Source: Lishizhenia sp965656535 (lineage in GTDB: Bacteria; Bacteroidota; Bacteroidia; Flavobacteriales_D; Crocinitomicaceae). From it: 64,000 bases of DNA. Below are positions 44,277-53,951 of the stretch, piece after piece; the stretch's first letter is position 1, and each line of letters begins with the position of its first letter. The notes beneath the pieces were generated by a model that was given only the letters and a program-made list of their open reading frames with translations, searched no databases and was not told where the DNA came from. Position numbers and translations under genes: made by a program. The DNA is taken from positions 62,001 through 126,000 of the forward strand of contig CBFHKX010000006.1 in NCBI GenBank assembly GCA_965656535.1, read 5' to 3'.

Positions 44277-46795
44277 TTTTTCTTAACTGCTTTTTTCTTT
44301 GCAGGAGCTTTCTTTTTTGCTGCGGGTTTCTTTTTTGCCGGAGCTTTTTGTTCGATAATCGTTTGAACTTCATCTAAACTTAAAGCAACTGCATCTACTG
44401 TTTTTGGCAATTCAATTTTCACTTTACCTTTTATAATATTATGCCTTCCCCATCTAGCTTTTTCTACTCGAATACCTTCTTCTTCCCAATTGTGAATTAC
44501 TTTTTCTCTTTCTTTTTGAAGCTTTACTTCTATCAACTCCTCTATATCAGCTTGTGTAAGATTGTCAAAATCATATTTCTTATTCACGTTAATGAAAATA
44601 TTATCCCATTTAATGAATGGTCCAAATCTTCCAACTCCTTTCTGCACGGGTAATTCTTTGTAGTGCGCAATAGGAGCATCCGCTTTCTTTTTCTCTTCAA
44701 TACATTCTATAGCGTCTGACAATTCTACATCTAGCGGTTCTGTACCTTTAGGCAAAGAAATAAAAGCACCTCCAAACTTTACGTATGGACCGAATCTACC
44801 TATATTAACCAACACCTCTTCTCCCTCATACTCTCCAAGCGCCTTAGGAAGTTGAAAAAGTTCCATAGCTTCCTCGAAAGTAATTGTTTCAATTGACTGA
44901 CCTTTTCTTAATGAAGCAAACCTTGGTTTTTCATCTTCGTTTTCTGACGTCTCTCCAATTTGCACCATTGGTCCGTATCTACCAATTCTCACAATTACTT
45001 TTTCACCTGTTTTTGGGTCTTCTCCTAAATGTCTTTCTCCAGAAGCGCGGTCTGAATTTTCAAGTGTATCTTCAACATTTTCGTGAAATGGATTGTAAAA
45101 CTCTTGAATCATTTGTGTCCATTCCTGCATTCCTTTTGCAATTTCATCAAATTGCTCTTCAACTTTAGCTGTGAAATTATAGTCTAGAATTCTACCAAAG
45201 TTTTCTACAAGAAAATCTGTTACCACCATACCTATATCGGTTGGCGTAAGTTTATTTTTATCTCTTCCGGTAATTTCTGTATTGGTTACTTTTTGAATCT
45301 CTTCATTTTTTAGTCGATACACTTCATATCGTCTTTCCGTTCCTTCGTGCTCAACTTTTTCTACGTACCCTCTTTTTTGAACAGTAGAAATTGTAGGCGC
45401 ATAGGTTGACGGCCTTCCAATCCCTAATTCTTCTAATTTCTTTACAAGAGATGCTTCTACAAACCTTGGAGCCGATCGGGTAAAACGTTGTGTAGCCGTG
45501 ATTACATCTTGTATTAAGGTATCTCCTACCGCAACAGATGGCAATAATCCTTCAATCGCAGCATCTTCATCGTCTTCATCTAAACTAGATTCGAGATATA
45601 CTTTAAGAAAACCATCAAATTGAATTACTTCTCCTTTTGCTTGAAAAATATCTTTTACGGCTGGAGCACCAATTTTAATTGTTGTACGCTCCAATTTTGC
45701 ATTAGACATTTGAGATGAAATCGAACGTTTCCAAATTAAATCATACAAACGCGCCTCATCTGAACTCATATTTACTGTATGATTAGTAAAGTTTGTTGGA
45801 CGTATAGCTTCGTGTGCTTCTTGTGCGTTAGAATTCTTATTGGTATATCTCTTTCGATTAGCATATTCTTTTCCGTATGCTTTTTCTATTTCTTTTTGAG
45901 CTGCATCTAGAGCTGTATCTGAGAAGTTTACAGAATCTGTTCTCATGTATGTAATGTGTCCAGCTTCATATAACTTTTGAGCTACAGACATAGTTCTTGT
46001 AACCCCAAATCCAAGTTTCAAACTTGCTTCTTGCTGAAGCGTGGATGTAGTAAAGGGTTTAGATGGAGATTTTGTAGCAGGTTTTTTAACAACATCTGTT
46101 ACACTAAAATCTGCACCGTTACAGCTTGACAAAAAAGATTCAACCTCTTTATCAGATCCAATATTATGCGCCAAGTCGGCCTTAATATTATCTTTACCTT
46201 TTTTAAATATCCCCGAAATCTTAAAGTAAGATTCAGGCGTAAAACCTTGTATCTCTCTTTCTCTTTCAACAATTAATCGAACAGCTACAGATTGCACTCT
46301 ACCAGCCGACAAAGATGGCCTTACTTTTTTCCAGAGTACTGGCGAAAGTTCAAACCCTACCAATCTATCTAAGATTCTCCTTGCCTGCTGCGCATCTACT
46401 AATTCTTTATTTATTTCCCTCGGATTTTCTATTGCTTTTAAAATCGCCGGCTTTGTTATCTCGTTAAAAGTAATTCGTTTAGTTACTTTTTTTTCAAGGT
46501 TCAACGTTTCATAAAGGTGCCAAGAAATAGCTTCTCCTTCGCGGTCCTCATCCGTTGCTAACCAAACTACTTCTGCTGCTTTTGCTAACTTCTTTAACTC
46601 CGTAACCAATGCTTTCTTATCAACACTCACAGCATAATCTGGTTTAAAGTTATTCGCAACATCAATCGCCATCCCTTTTTTTGCCAAATCTCTTACGTGT
46701 CCGTAGCTCGACTTAACAATAAAATCTTTACCTAAATATCCTTCTATTGTTTTGGCTTTTGCGGGGGACTCAACGATTACTAAATTTTTTGACAT
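44273..46795 (-). CDS. topA: DNA topoisomerase I
   Basis: 840 residues, type IA topoisomerase relaxing negative supercoils. Toprim domain at the N-terminus (VIVESPAKAKTIEGYL), active-site Tyr in YMRTDSVN near residue 290, then C-terminal repeats GRFGPYVKFGG-type, and a Lys/Ala-rich tail (PAKKKPAAKKK). The tail lacks the zinc fingers of E. coli TopA, as in related bacteria. 238 bases from miaB, divergent. Confidence 0.96.
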   Translation of the reverse strand: MSKNLVIVESPAKAKTIEGYLGKDFIVKSSYGHVRDLAKKGMAIDVANNFKPDYAVSVDKKALVTELKKLAKAAEVVWLATDEDREGEAISWHLYETLNLEKKVTKRITFNEITKPAILKAIENPREINKELVDAQQARRILDRLVGFELSPVLWKKVRPSLSAGRVQSVAVRLIVEREREIQGFTPESYFKISGIFKKGKDNIKADLAHNIGSDKEVESFLSSCNGADFSVTDVVKKPATKSPSKPFTTSTLQQEASLKLGFGVTRTMSVAQKLYEAGHITYMRTDSVNFSDTALDAAQKEIEKAYGKEYANRKRYTNKNSNAQEAHEAIRPTNFTNHTVNMSSDEARLYDLIWKRSISSQMSNAKLERTTIKIGAPAVKDIFQAKGEVIQFDGFLKVYLESSLDEDDEDAAIEGLLPSVAVGDTLIQDVITATQRFTRSAPRFVEASLVKKLEELGIGRPSTYAPTISTVQKRGYVEKVEHEGTERRYEVYRLKNEEIQKVTNTEITGRDKNKLTPTDIGMVVTDFLVENFGRILDYNFTAKVEEQFDEIAKGMQEWTQMIQEFYNPFHENVEDTLENSDRASGERHLGEDPKTGEKVIVRIGRYGPMVQIGETSENEDEKPRFASLRKGQSIETITFEEAMELFQLPKALGEYEGEEVLVNIGRFGPYVKFGGAFISLPKGTEPLDVELSDAIECIEEKKKADAPIAHYKELPVQKGVGRFGPFIKWDNIFINVNKKYDFDNLTQADIEELIEVKLQKEREKVIHNWEEEGIRVEKARWGRHNIIKGKVKIELPKTVDAVALSLDEVQTIIEQKAPAKKKPAAKKKAPAKKKAVKKK

Positions 46796-46980
46796 TGCTT
46801 ATAAATTATATGACTAAAACCTAAATTGGGCACAAAATAAGTTTAAATTCTCTCTAAAACCAAACGTAAAAAATCATACAAATGTTTCAGCTCTCTACTA
46901 ATTCTATAGAATTAAGTTCAAAAATCCAACTCGATTAAAAATTAAATTGACAATAATTAACGAAAATTACTATCTGCCAT

Positions 46981-47013
46981 TTTGACATATTCAAGAGTTA
47001 ATCACTACTTTTG
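46981..47013 (+). promoter_or_regulatory. Bacteroidetes-type promoter of the miaB operon
   Basis: -33 box TTTG (46981-46984), 21-base spacer, -7 box TACTTTTG (47006-47013), matching TTTG / TAnnTTTG with ideal spacing, 20 bases before the miaB ATG. Confidence 0.85.
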
Positions 47014-47033
47014 CCCTTCAAAGTAGCTAGAAA

Positions 47034-48467
47034 ATGAACAAAACAGTTTTTACAAACAAAGAGATAGACGAAAGCAGACAAGGAGAAGCTATTCAGCTAA
47101 GGGCTGCAGCAGAGAGCAACGGAAAAAAATTGTTTTTAGAAAGTTATGGCTGTGCAATGAACTTTGCCGACAGCGAAGTAGTAGCTTCTATCTTAACACA
47201 AAAAGGATATACCACAACAACAGACGAAAGTGAGGCGGATGTTATTTTAATTAATACCTGCTCAATACGAGATAACGCAGAGCAACGCGTAAGGAAAAGG
47301 TTAACAAATTTTAAGAACCGAAAATTAAGAGAACCCTCTTTAATTGTTGGTGTTTTAGGCTGTATGGCTGAGCGATTAAAACAAACTTTTTTAGAAGAAG
47401 AAAAGTTGGTAGACATTGTTGCTGGTCCGGATGCATACCGTTCTTTACCTGATTTAATTGAAGAAGTTGAAGGAGGTCAAAAAGCCGTTAATGTATTGCT
47501 TTCTAGAGATGAAACTTATGCAGACATTAACCCTGTTCGTTTAAACAGTAGTGGAGTAACTGCATTTGTGAGTATTACACGAGGCTGTGATAACATGTGC
47601 TCATTTTGCGTTGTTCCTTTTACACGCGGAAGAGAACGTAGCAGAGACCCCGAAACCATTGTACAAGAATGCAGAGATTTATTCAACCAAGGATACAGAG
47701 AGGTTACGCTACTTGGTCAGAACGTAGATAGCTATCGTTGGAATATGACAGCAAAAGGCGACATAAAAGAAGCAGAGAAACCTACAACTAATTTTGCCCA
47801 GCTAATGGAAAAAGTTGCTCAAATAGATCCATTGCTAAGAGTAAGGTTTTCAACTTCGCACCCCAAAGATATGACCAACGAAGTAATTGAGACTATTGCG
47901 AAATACGAAAACATTCCAAACTACGTGCATCTACCTGTTCAATCTGGAAACTCTGAAATTCTGAAAAAAATGAACCGAGGTTATACACGAGAATGGTATT
48001 TAAATAGAATTGAGGCTATCAATAGAATAATCCCGAACAACGCTATTTCTACTGATATAATAACTGGTTTTTGTGGTGAAACCGAAGCACAACACCAAGA
48101 AACAATAAGCCTTATGAAAGAAGTGAAGTTTAACTTTGCTTACATGTATAAATACTCTGAACGTCCCAAAACACTTGCTGAAAGAAAGTATGAGGACGAT
48201 GTTCCAGAAGAAGTAAAGCAACGAAGATTGACAGAAATAATTGATACACACCTTGCTCAGTCAACACTATTTAATCAATCACTATTAGGCACAATAAGTA
48301 CCGTTTTGGTAGAAGGTACTTCAAAAAAATCTACCGAAGAATTAGTAGGAAGAAACGAGTTTAATGTAAAGGTTGTATTTCCAAAAATGGACTACAAAAA
48401 AGGAGATTATGTGAAGGTAAAAATTACTGATTGTACCTCTGCAACATTAATCGGAAAAGCAATATAA
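47034..48467 (+). CDS. miaB: tRNA-2-methylthio-N6-dimethylallyladenosine synthase MiaB
   Basis: Radical-SAM methylthiotransferase modifying A37 of tRNAs that read UNN codons. 477 residues: N-terminal UPF0004 domain with three cysteines (SYGCAMNFADSE, NTCSIRDNAE, GCMAERL), radical-SAM motif CDNMCSFC near 185, C-terminal TRAM domain. First gene of an operon that continues with the sigma-54 activator and the lptE-like gene. Confidence 0.96.
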   Translation: MNKTVFTNKEIDESRQGEAIQLRAAAESNGKKLFLESYGCAMNFADSEVVASILTQKGYTTTTDESEADVILINTCSIRDNAEQRVRKRLTNFKNRKLREPSLIVGVLGCMAERLKQTFLEEEKLVDIVAGPDAYRSLPDLIEEVEGGQKAVNVLLSRDETYADINPVRLNSSGVTAFVSITRGCDNMCSFCVVPFTRGRERSRDPETIVQECRDLFNQGYREVTLLGQNVDSYRWNMTAKGDIKEAEKPTTNFAQLMEKVAQIDPLLRVRFSTSHPKDMTNEVIETIAKYENIPNYVHLPVQSGNSEILKKMNRGYTREWYLNRIEAINRIIPNNAISTDIITGFCGETEAQHQETISLMKEVKFNFAYMYKYSERPKTLAERKYEDDVPEEVKQRRLTEIIDTHLAQSTLFNQSLLGTISTVLVEGTSKKSTEELVGRNEFNVKVVFPKMDYKKGDYVKVKITDCTSATLIGKAI

Positions 48468-48479
48468 ACATTCGAAACG

Positions 48480-49733
48480 ATGAATATTCAACAAATTAAA
48501 CAACGTTTTGGTATTATTGGTAATGCAATACAACTTAACCGAGCATTAGAAGTTGCTAATCAAGTAGCTCCTACAGATATATCTGTTCTAGTTACAGGAG
48601 AAAGTGGAACCGGTAAGGAGATTATACCGCAAGTAATTCATCAACTTAGCGCACGTAAACACGGAGAATACATAGCCGTAAACTGCGGTGCTATTCCTGA
48701 AGGTACAATTGACTCAGAATTATTCGGCCATGAAAAAGGAGCTTTTACAGGAGCCAGTGGTAGTAGAAAAGGATATTTTGAAGTTGCCGATGGCGGTACA
48801 ATATTTTTAGACGAAGTAGCTGAGCTTCCAATGCAGACACAAGTACGTTTATTACGTGTTTTAGAAACAGGAGAATTCATTCGTGTAGGTTCTTCAAAAG
48901 TTATAAAAACAAACGTACGCGTAGTTGCTGCAACCAATGAAAACATGCATCAAGCAATTCAAAAAGGAAAATTTAGAGAAGATCTTTTATACCGTTTAAG
49001 TACCGTACCTATCCAGCTACCGCCCTTAAGAGACAGACAAGATGATATACATCTATTATTCAGAAAGTTTGCCCATGATTTTGCAGAAAAATATAGAATG
49101 CCTGCCCTAAAACTAAGCGAAGAAGCTGTTGTTTTACTAAATGCTTACAATTGGCCAGGAAACATTAGACAGCTCAAAAATATTGTAGAACAAATTTCTG
49201 TAATAGAAAACGAAAGAGAAATAGATGCTTCTAAGCTTGCATTTTATCTACCTAAAAACCAAGCCGGAAATCTACCGGCAAAAATAGACAGACAACAAGA
49301 AGAATCTTTTTCTGACAGAGAGTTGATGTACAAGTTTTTATTTGACATGAAAAGTGATTTAAATGACTTGAAAAAATTAGTTATCGACTTAGTTAATTCG
49401 AATGGCGATATGACACTGAACTCTTCTCAAAAAGATGTGCTGACTAAAATGTACCCAGAAGTTCCGTCAGATATTCAACAACGCTATCTACCTAGTTCTG
49501 AAAAAGAAAAACCAGTTTACACACCAAATATCCCTCAAGATAATTCGTTTGAGGAAGATCATTTTGAAGAACACATAGAGGTAGAAGAATCGTTATCTTT
49601 AGAAGACAGAGAAAAAGAACTTATACAAAAAGCGCTAGAAAAGCACCGAGGCAAAAGGAAGTATGCAGCGAAAGAATTAGGAATTTCTGAAAGAACCTTA
49701 TACAGAAAAATAAAAGAATACGATTTAAAATAA
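48480..49733 (+). CDS. Sigma-54-interacting transcriptional activator without receiver domain
   Basis: 417 residues. AAA+ domain starts almost at residue 10: Walker A GESGTGKE near 40, GAFTGA loop near 85 (contacts sigma-54), Walker B FLDEVAE near 112, arginine finger/sensor region RLSTVPIQLPPLRDR. A variable linker follows, then a C-terminal Fis-type helix-turn-helix (YAAKELGISERTLYRKIKEY). There is no N-terminal receiver, GAF or PAS domain, so it is unclear what controls it. 12 bases after miaB, four bases before lptE-like gene. Confidence 0.93.
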   Translation: MNIQQIKQRFGIIGNAIQLNRALEVANQVAPTDISVLVTGESGTGKEIIPQVIHQLSARKHGEYIAVNCGAIPEGTIDSELFGHEKGAFTGASGSRKGYFEVADGGTIFLDEVAELPMQTQVRLLRVLETGEFIRVGSSKVIKTNVRVVAATNENMHQAIQKGKFREDLLYRLSTVPIQLPPLRDRQDDIHLLFRKFAHDFAEKYRMPALKLSEEAVVLLNAYNWPGNIRQLKNIVEQISVIENEREIDASKLAFYLPKNQAGNLPAKIDRQQEESFSDRELMYKFLFDMKSDLNDLKKLVIDLVNSNGDMTLNSSQKDVLTKMYPEVPSDIQQRYLPSSEKEKPVYTPNIPQDNSFEEDHFEEHIEVEESLSLEDREKELIQKALEKHRGKRKYAAKELGISERTLYRKIKEYDLK

Positions 49734-49737
49734 AAGA

Positions 49738-50256
49738 ATGAAGGTATTTATATTAATCGGTTTAGTTGTATTACTTCAGGCATGCTGGCCAACAAGCGTA
49801 GGGTTTAAAGATGGCAGCGTGCCTCCTGAGTGGGAGTACTTTTTTGTAGATGTTTTGGAAAACAATGCGCCTAACGCACCCATAAGTTACTCTCCTAAAT
49901 TAACAGAAGAATTAAAGGATGCCATTCAAAATAGATTAGGTATTAAACTTGCTCCAAATGCCAATAGTGAAGCGCAATTTACGGTTACAGGAAAGATAAC
50001 AGACTACGCTGTATCGCCCGTTGCCATTTTAGATAATAATACGGCTGCAAAAAACAGACTCACCATAAGCACAGCTTTTGAAGTATTTATTGAAAAAACA
50101 AAAGAAAAAGAAGAAGAAGTTATTACTTTTACCAGTGTACGTTTCGTTGATTACGACTCAAACCAAGATCTTGGAACGATACAAGAAGATTTATTTATTG
50201 AAATAAACGACCAAATTATTCAAGATGTACTAAATAAATTGACAGCTAATTGGTAA
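49738..50256 (+). CDS. lptE: LptE-like LPS assembly lipoprotein
   Basis: 172 residues: lipoprotein signal (VFILIGLVVLLQAC, Cys near 16), then a small alpha/beta domain (FLIE-type ending EDLFIEINDQIIQDVLNKL) fitting Bacteroidetes LptE, plug partner of the outer-membrane translocon LptD. Conservation is low in this family; position next to the sigma-54 regulator and miaB is typical. Two bases ahead of the next gene. Confidence 0.75.
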   Translation: MKVFILIGLVVLLQACWPTSVGFKDGSVPPEWEYFFVDVLENNAPNAPISYSPKLTEELKDAIQNRLGIKLAPNANSEAQFTVTGKITDYAVSPVAILDNNTAAKNRLTISTAFEVFIEKTKEKEEEVITFTSVRFVDYDSNQDLGTIQEDLFIEINDQIIQDVLNKLTANW

Positions 50257-50257
50257 G

Positions 50258-51359
50258 ATGAACAAGCAAAAACTGATAGAAAAAGTAATAGACCCCGTTT
50301 CTATTGAGCAGCACGACTTGGAAGAGTTAAAAAAGTTGACCCATAAACATAGTTATGCAGCTGTGTTTTCTATCCTATATCTATCTGGTTTATCTCAAAA
50401 TGGCGATTTTGCTTTTGAAGAAGAACTAACTAACCACGCGTTTAAAATTCCTAATCGCATACAACTGTATGAATTAACGGAAGGTCTAAAAACGAAACCA
50501 GAAGCTGTGGAAGCTGTGGAAGCTGTGGAAGCTGTGGAAGCTGTGGAAGCTGTGGAAGCTGTGGAAGCTGTGGAAGCTGTGGAAGCNNNNNNNNNNNNNN
50601 NNNNNNNNNNNNNNNNNNNNNNNNNNNNNNNNNNNNNNNNNNNNNNNNNNNNNNNNNNNNNNNNNNNNNNNNNNNNNNNNNNNNNCTGTGGAAGAAAAAA
50701 TTAAAGAAGAAATTTTATCTAAAAAAGATATTCACCAAACAGATAAAATTGATAACACCGAAAAAGAAATAGAACTAAGTGGTAATGAAACACAAGAAAA
50801 GACGCAAGAAAAGGCGTCGCGCGATATTTTAGACATCGATATATTGGCTTCTGCGGTTAGTAAAACAATAGAAAATGAGATAGATGAAGAACTATCTTTT
50901 GAATTAAACACCCAAGAGAAAATAACCCCTGCCAAAGAAACTACTGTCATTGAGCCAAGCACACCTAACAGCTTCATGGAATGGCTGAAGCAACAGCAAA
51001 AAAGCAACAAAGAAGAACATAAAACGAACTTAGTATCTGAAGAGCAAAAAGAAATCAAAAAGTCGGCTGAGAAAGAAACAAAGAAGAAAATTGAAAAAAT
51101 TGTAGAAAAATTTATTCAGGAAGAACCACAAATTTCAAGGCCAAAAAAAGAGTTCTTTAATCCAAGTAAAGTTGCAAAGAAAAGTCTAGACGAATCAGCT
51201 CTTCCAATAAGTGAAACACTGGCTAAAATATTTGATGCGCAAGGCAACTATCCTAAGGCAATTTTATCTTATGAGCAATTAATGTTGAAATTTCCAGAAA
51301 AAAAGAGTTTCTTTGCAAATCAAATTAAAATAATAAAGAAAAAAATTAATACTAAATAG
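50258..51359 (+). CDS. Repeat-containing protein with TPR-like tail, interrupted by an assembly gap
   Basis: One gene split by 99 N (50587-50685). N-terminal ~80 residues form a soluble helical domain (KLIEKVIDPVSIEQHDLEELKKL). Then GAAGCTGTG units encode (Glu-Ala-Val)n, at least nine copies before the gap. After the gap the frame reads VEEKIKEE and a charged linker, ending in a TPR-like hairpin (ISETLAKIFDAQGNYPKAILSYEQLMLKF). The sides of the gap are in different frames if it is exactly 99 bases, so the true length probably differs. Function unknown; two bases before secG. Confidence 0.7.
50502..50586 (+). repeat. 9-bp tandem repeat (GAAGCTGTG)n running into the assembly gap
   Basis: At least nine perfect copies of a 9-base unit encoding Glu-Ala-Val, continuing into the run of N; the same phase resumes after it (CTGTGGAAG). 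A unit length divisible by three means copy-number changes alter length, not frame. Confidence 0.92.
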
Positions 51360-51360
51360 A

Positions 51361-51675
51361 ATGGGACCGTTGTTAACTATATTAATCTTAATCGCTAGTG
51401 TTTTACTAGTTTTAGTTGTTCTAATGCAGAATCCAAAAGGTGGAGGTTTGTCTACAGACTTTGGAGCACCTCATCAATTAGGTGGTGTTCAAAAAACAAA
51501 TGACTTTGTAGAAAAGGCTACATGGAGTTTAGCTGGAGTTATTGCAGTACTCTCTATTGTAATGTCTCTTATGTATCAAAAAAACAACATTGAGATACCA
51601 ACAGAAGAGGAACCAACCCAAACTGAAAACCCAGGAGATATTGATGCTACTGGACCGACAGGACAGGGTCAATAA
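51361..51675 (+). CDS. secG: Preprotein translocase subunit SecG
   Basis: 104 residues, two membrane helices (LTILILIASVLLVLVVLMQ and TWSLAGVIAVLSIVMSLMY) flanking the conserved QNPKGGGLSTDFGA stretch. Accessory SecYEG subunit. C-terminal extension rich in Glu, Thr and Pro. Hairpin follows. Confidence 0.92.
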   Translation: MGPLLTILILIASVLLVLVVLMQNPKGGGLSTDFGAPHQLGGVQKTNDFVEKATWSLAGVIAVLSIVMSLMYQKNNIEIPTEEEPTQTENPGDIDATGPTGQGQ

Positions 51676-51693
51676 AAATACAATCAACACGTT

Positions 51694-51733
51694 AAAAATG
51701 TCAGTATGTCACGCATATACTGACATTTTTTTT
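51694..51733 (+). terminator. Long perfect hairpin after secG
   Basis: 14-bp perfect stem AAAAATGTCAGTAT / ATACTGACATTTTT with nine-base loop and T-run. Ends the miaB-secG operon and isolates groES. Confidence 0.85.
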
Positions 51734-51754
51734 GTTTCTATACCTCACACAAGA

Positions 51755-51770
51755 TTGGCACAAAATTGGT
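51755..51770 (+). promoter_or_regulatory. Possible sigma-54 (-24/-12) promoter upstream of groES
   Basis: TTGGCAC followed four bases later by TTGGT. The -24 part matches YTGGCAC fully; the -12 part is off consensus (TTGG for TTGC) and the GG to GG/GC distance is one base short of the ideal. 42 bases before the groES ATG, after the terminator. The activator gene upstream makes it worth testing. Confidence 0.35.
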
Positions 51771-51811
51771 CGTACGCTCGATATCAAATTAATAAATAAA
51801 AACAAATAAAT

Positions 51812-52087
51812 ATGTCAGTATTAAAACCATTAGCAGACCGCGTTTTAATTGAGCCGGTTGCTGCTGAAGAAAAAACAGCGAGTGGAATTATTATTCCTGA
51901 TACAGCAAAGGAGAAGCCTTTGAAAGGTACTATCGTTGCAGCAGGAAATGGAAAACCAGAAGAACCAATGACGGTAAAAGTTGGAGATACTGTAATTTAC
52001 GGTCAATATTCTGGTACAGAAATTAAATTAGACGGAAAGACTTATCTTATAATGAAAGAGTCTGACGTTTACGGAATCTTATCTTAA
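51812..52087 (+). CDS. groES: Co-chaperonin GroES
   Basis: 91 residues, usual length. LKPLADRVLIEP at the N-terminus, SGIIIPDTAKEKP mobile loop region, GDTVIYGQYSGTEI; heptameric lid for GroEL. No CIRCE inverted repeat (TTAGCACTC-N9-GAGTGCTAA) is visible upstream. Confidence 0.96.
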   Translation: MSVLKPLADRVLIEPVAAEEKTASGIIIPDTAKEKPLKGTIVAAGNGKPEEPMTVKVGDTVIYGQYSGTEIKLDGKTYLIMKESDVYGILS

Positions 52088-52106
52088 ATCAAAAAACTTT
52101 AGAGAA

Positions 52107-53744
52107 ATGGCAAAAGAAATATATTTCGACGTAGAAGCGAGAGAAAAATTAAAAAAAGGTGTAGATGCATTAGCAAATGCAGTTAAAGTAACATTAGGAC
52201 CAAAAGGAAGAAATGTTGTTATAGATAAAAAATTTGGTGCTCCACATGTAACAAAAGATGGTGTAACCGTAGCAAAAGAAATTGAGCTCAAAGATGTAAT
52301 TGAAAACATGGGTGCTCAAATGGTAAAAGAAGTTGCTTCTAAAACTGCTGACATTGCAGGAGACGGAACAACAACTGCTACTGTTTTGGCTCAGGCTATA
52401 ATTACAGCAGGACTTAAAAATGTTGCAGCTGGCGCAAATCCTATGGATTTAAAAAGAGGTATAGACAAAGCCGTTTCTGCCATTGTAGCTGAGCTAAAGA
52501 AAATATCTCAAGAAGTAGGTTCTGACAACGATAAGATTAAACAAATTGCTTCTATTTCTGCAAACAACGATGAAATGATAGGATCATTAATCGCTGAAGC
52601 AATGAAAGTAGTTGGAAACGATGGTGTAATTACGGTTGAAGAAGCTAAAGGAACAGAAACTGAAGTAAAAACTGTAGAAGGAATGCAGTTTGACAGAGGT
52701 TACTTATCTCCTTACTTTGTAACGAATACAGAGAAGATGATTGCTGAAATGGAGAATCCATACATTCTTATCTACGATAAGAAGATTTCTGCAATGAAAG
52801 ATTTACTTCCTGTACTTGAGCCAGTTGCTCAATCTGGTAAAGGACTATTAATTATCGCAGAGGATGTTGACGGAGAAGCGTTAACTACGCTTGTAGTAAA
52901 CAGAATTAGAGGTTCTTTAAAAATTGCAGCTGTTAAGGCTCCTGGTTTTGGAGACAGACGAAAAGCAATGTTAGAAGATTTAGCAATACTAACTGGCGGA
53001 CAAGTAATCTCAGAAGAAAGAGGTTTTACACTTGAAAATGCAACAATAGAAATGTTAGGTACTGCAGAAAAAGTTGAGATTGATAAAGACAATACAACTA
53101 TTGTAAATGGTGCCGGAAACAAATCTGATATTGCAGCGAGAGTTGAACAAATTAAAGTTCAAATGGAAGCTTCTACTTCTGATTACGATAAAGAAAAACT
53201 TCAGGAACGTTTGGCTAAATTAGCTGGAGGAGTAGCGGTACTTTATGTTGGAGCTGCTACAGAAGTTGAAATGAAAGAAAAGAAAGACCGCGTAGATGAT
53301 GCACTTGCTGCAACGAGAGCTGCCGTTGAAGAAGGAATTATACCTGGTGGTGGAGTTGCTTTAATACGTGCTGAATCTGCATTAGCTGCAGTGAAAGGTG
53401 AAAACGATGACGAGCTAACTGGAATTGCAATTGTAAGAAGAGCAATTGAAGAACCGTTAAGAACAATTATTGCGAATGCTGGAGGAGAAGGTGCCGTTAT
53501 CGTTCAGAAAGTAAAAGAAGGAAAAGACGATTTTGGATACAATGCCCGTACTGAAGTATTTGAAAACTTATACGCTGCAGGTGTAATTGACCCAACTAAA
53601 GTTACGCGTATAGCAATTGAAAACGCTGCTTCTATTGCTTCAATGTTACTTACAACAGAATGTGTTATAGCAGACGAGCCTGAAGAAGCTGGAGCAGGTG
53701 CTGCCCCAGCAGGAATGCCAGGTGGAATGCCAGGAATGATGTAG
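52107..53744 (+). CDS. groEL: Chaperonin GroEL
   Basis: 545 residues, standard length; N-terminal KEIYFDVEAREKLKKGVDAL, ATP-binding GDGTTTATVLAQ near 86, and C-terminal GGMPGGMPGMM tail. Folds cytosolic proteins with GroES. Nineteen bases after groES. Confidence 0.97.
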   Translation: MAKEIYFDVEAREKLKKGVDALANAVKVTLGPKGRNVVIDKKFGAPHVTKDGVTVAKEIELKDVIENMGAQMVKEVASKTADIAGDGTTTATVLAQAIITAGLKNVAAGANPMDLKRGIDKAVSAIVAELKKISQEVGSDNDKIKQIASISANNDEMIGSLIAEAMKVVGNDGVITVEEAKGTETEVKTVEGMQFDRGYLSPYFVTNTEKMIAEMENPYILIYDKKISAMKDLLPVLEPVAQSGKGLLIIAEDVDGEALTTLVVNRIRGSLKIAAVKAPGFGDRRKAMLEDLAILTGGQVISEERGFTLENATIEMLGTAEKVEIDKDNTTIVNGAGNKSDIAARVEQIKVQMEASTSDYDKEKLQERLAKLAGGVAVLYVGAATEVEMKEKKDRVDDALAATRAAVEEGIIPGGGVALIRAESALAAVKGENDDELTGIAIVRRAIEEPLRTIIANAGGEGAVIVQKVKEGKDDFGYNARTEVFENLYAAGVIDPTKVTRIAIENAASIASMLLTTECVIADEPEEAGAGAAPAGMPGGMPGMM

Positions 53745-53823
53745 GATAAACTCCCAACTTCGGTTGGGAATCTCTGTTCATATTTCCCGAAAACAATCGG
53801 ATAGTATGACTGACTATATATAC

Positions 53824-53857
53824 AACTCCCTTGATTAATTTCAAGGGAGTTTTTTTA
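53824..53857 (+). terminator. Terminator after groEL
   Basis: 11-bp stem AACTCCCTTGA / TCAAGGGAGTT with TTAATT loop and seven or eight T. An additional CCCAAC-TTCG-GTTGGG hairpin precedes it at about 53751-53769. Confidence 0.88.
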
Positions 53858-53951
53858 TTTTCTGAGGCTAACTTAACATTAGTAAAACAAAAATATTAAG
53901 CTATTTTAGATGTCTCTATTAAAAAATAGAACTTAAAAACTATCTTGTAGC

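Noticed and set aside
46824..46840. TTGGGCAC as a sigma-54 element upstream of topA/miaB
   Set aside because: No TTGC-type -12 at the right distance; the miaB promoter further downstream fits the housekeeping consensus fully.
50587..50704. Real frameshift splitting the gene at 50.6 kb into two genes
   Set aside because: The frame change coincides with a run of N of arbitrary length inside a 9-bp repeat; phase on both sides is consistent with a single gene.
51734..51811. CIRCE/HrcA operator upstream of groES
   Set aside because: No TTAGCACTC-N9-GAGTGCTAA inverted repeat is present.
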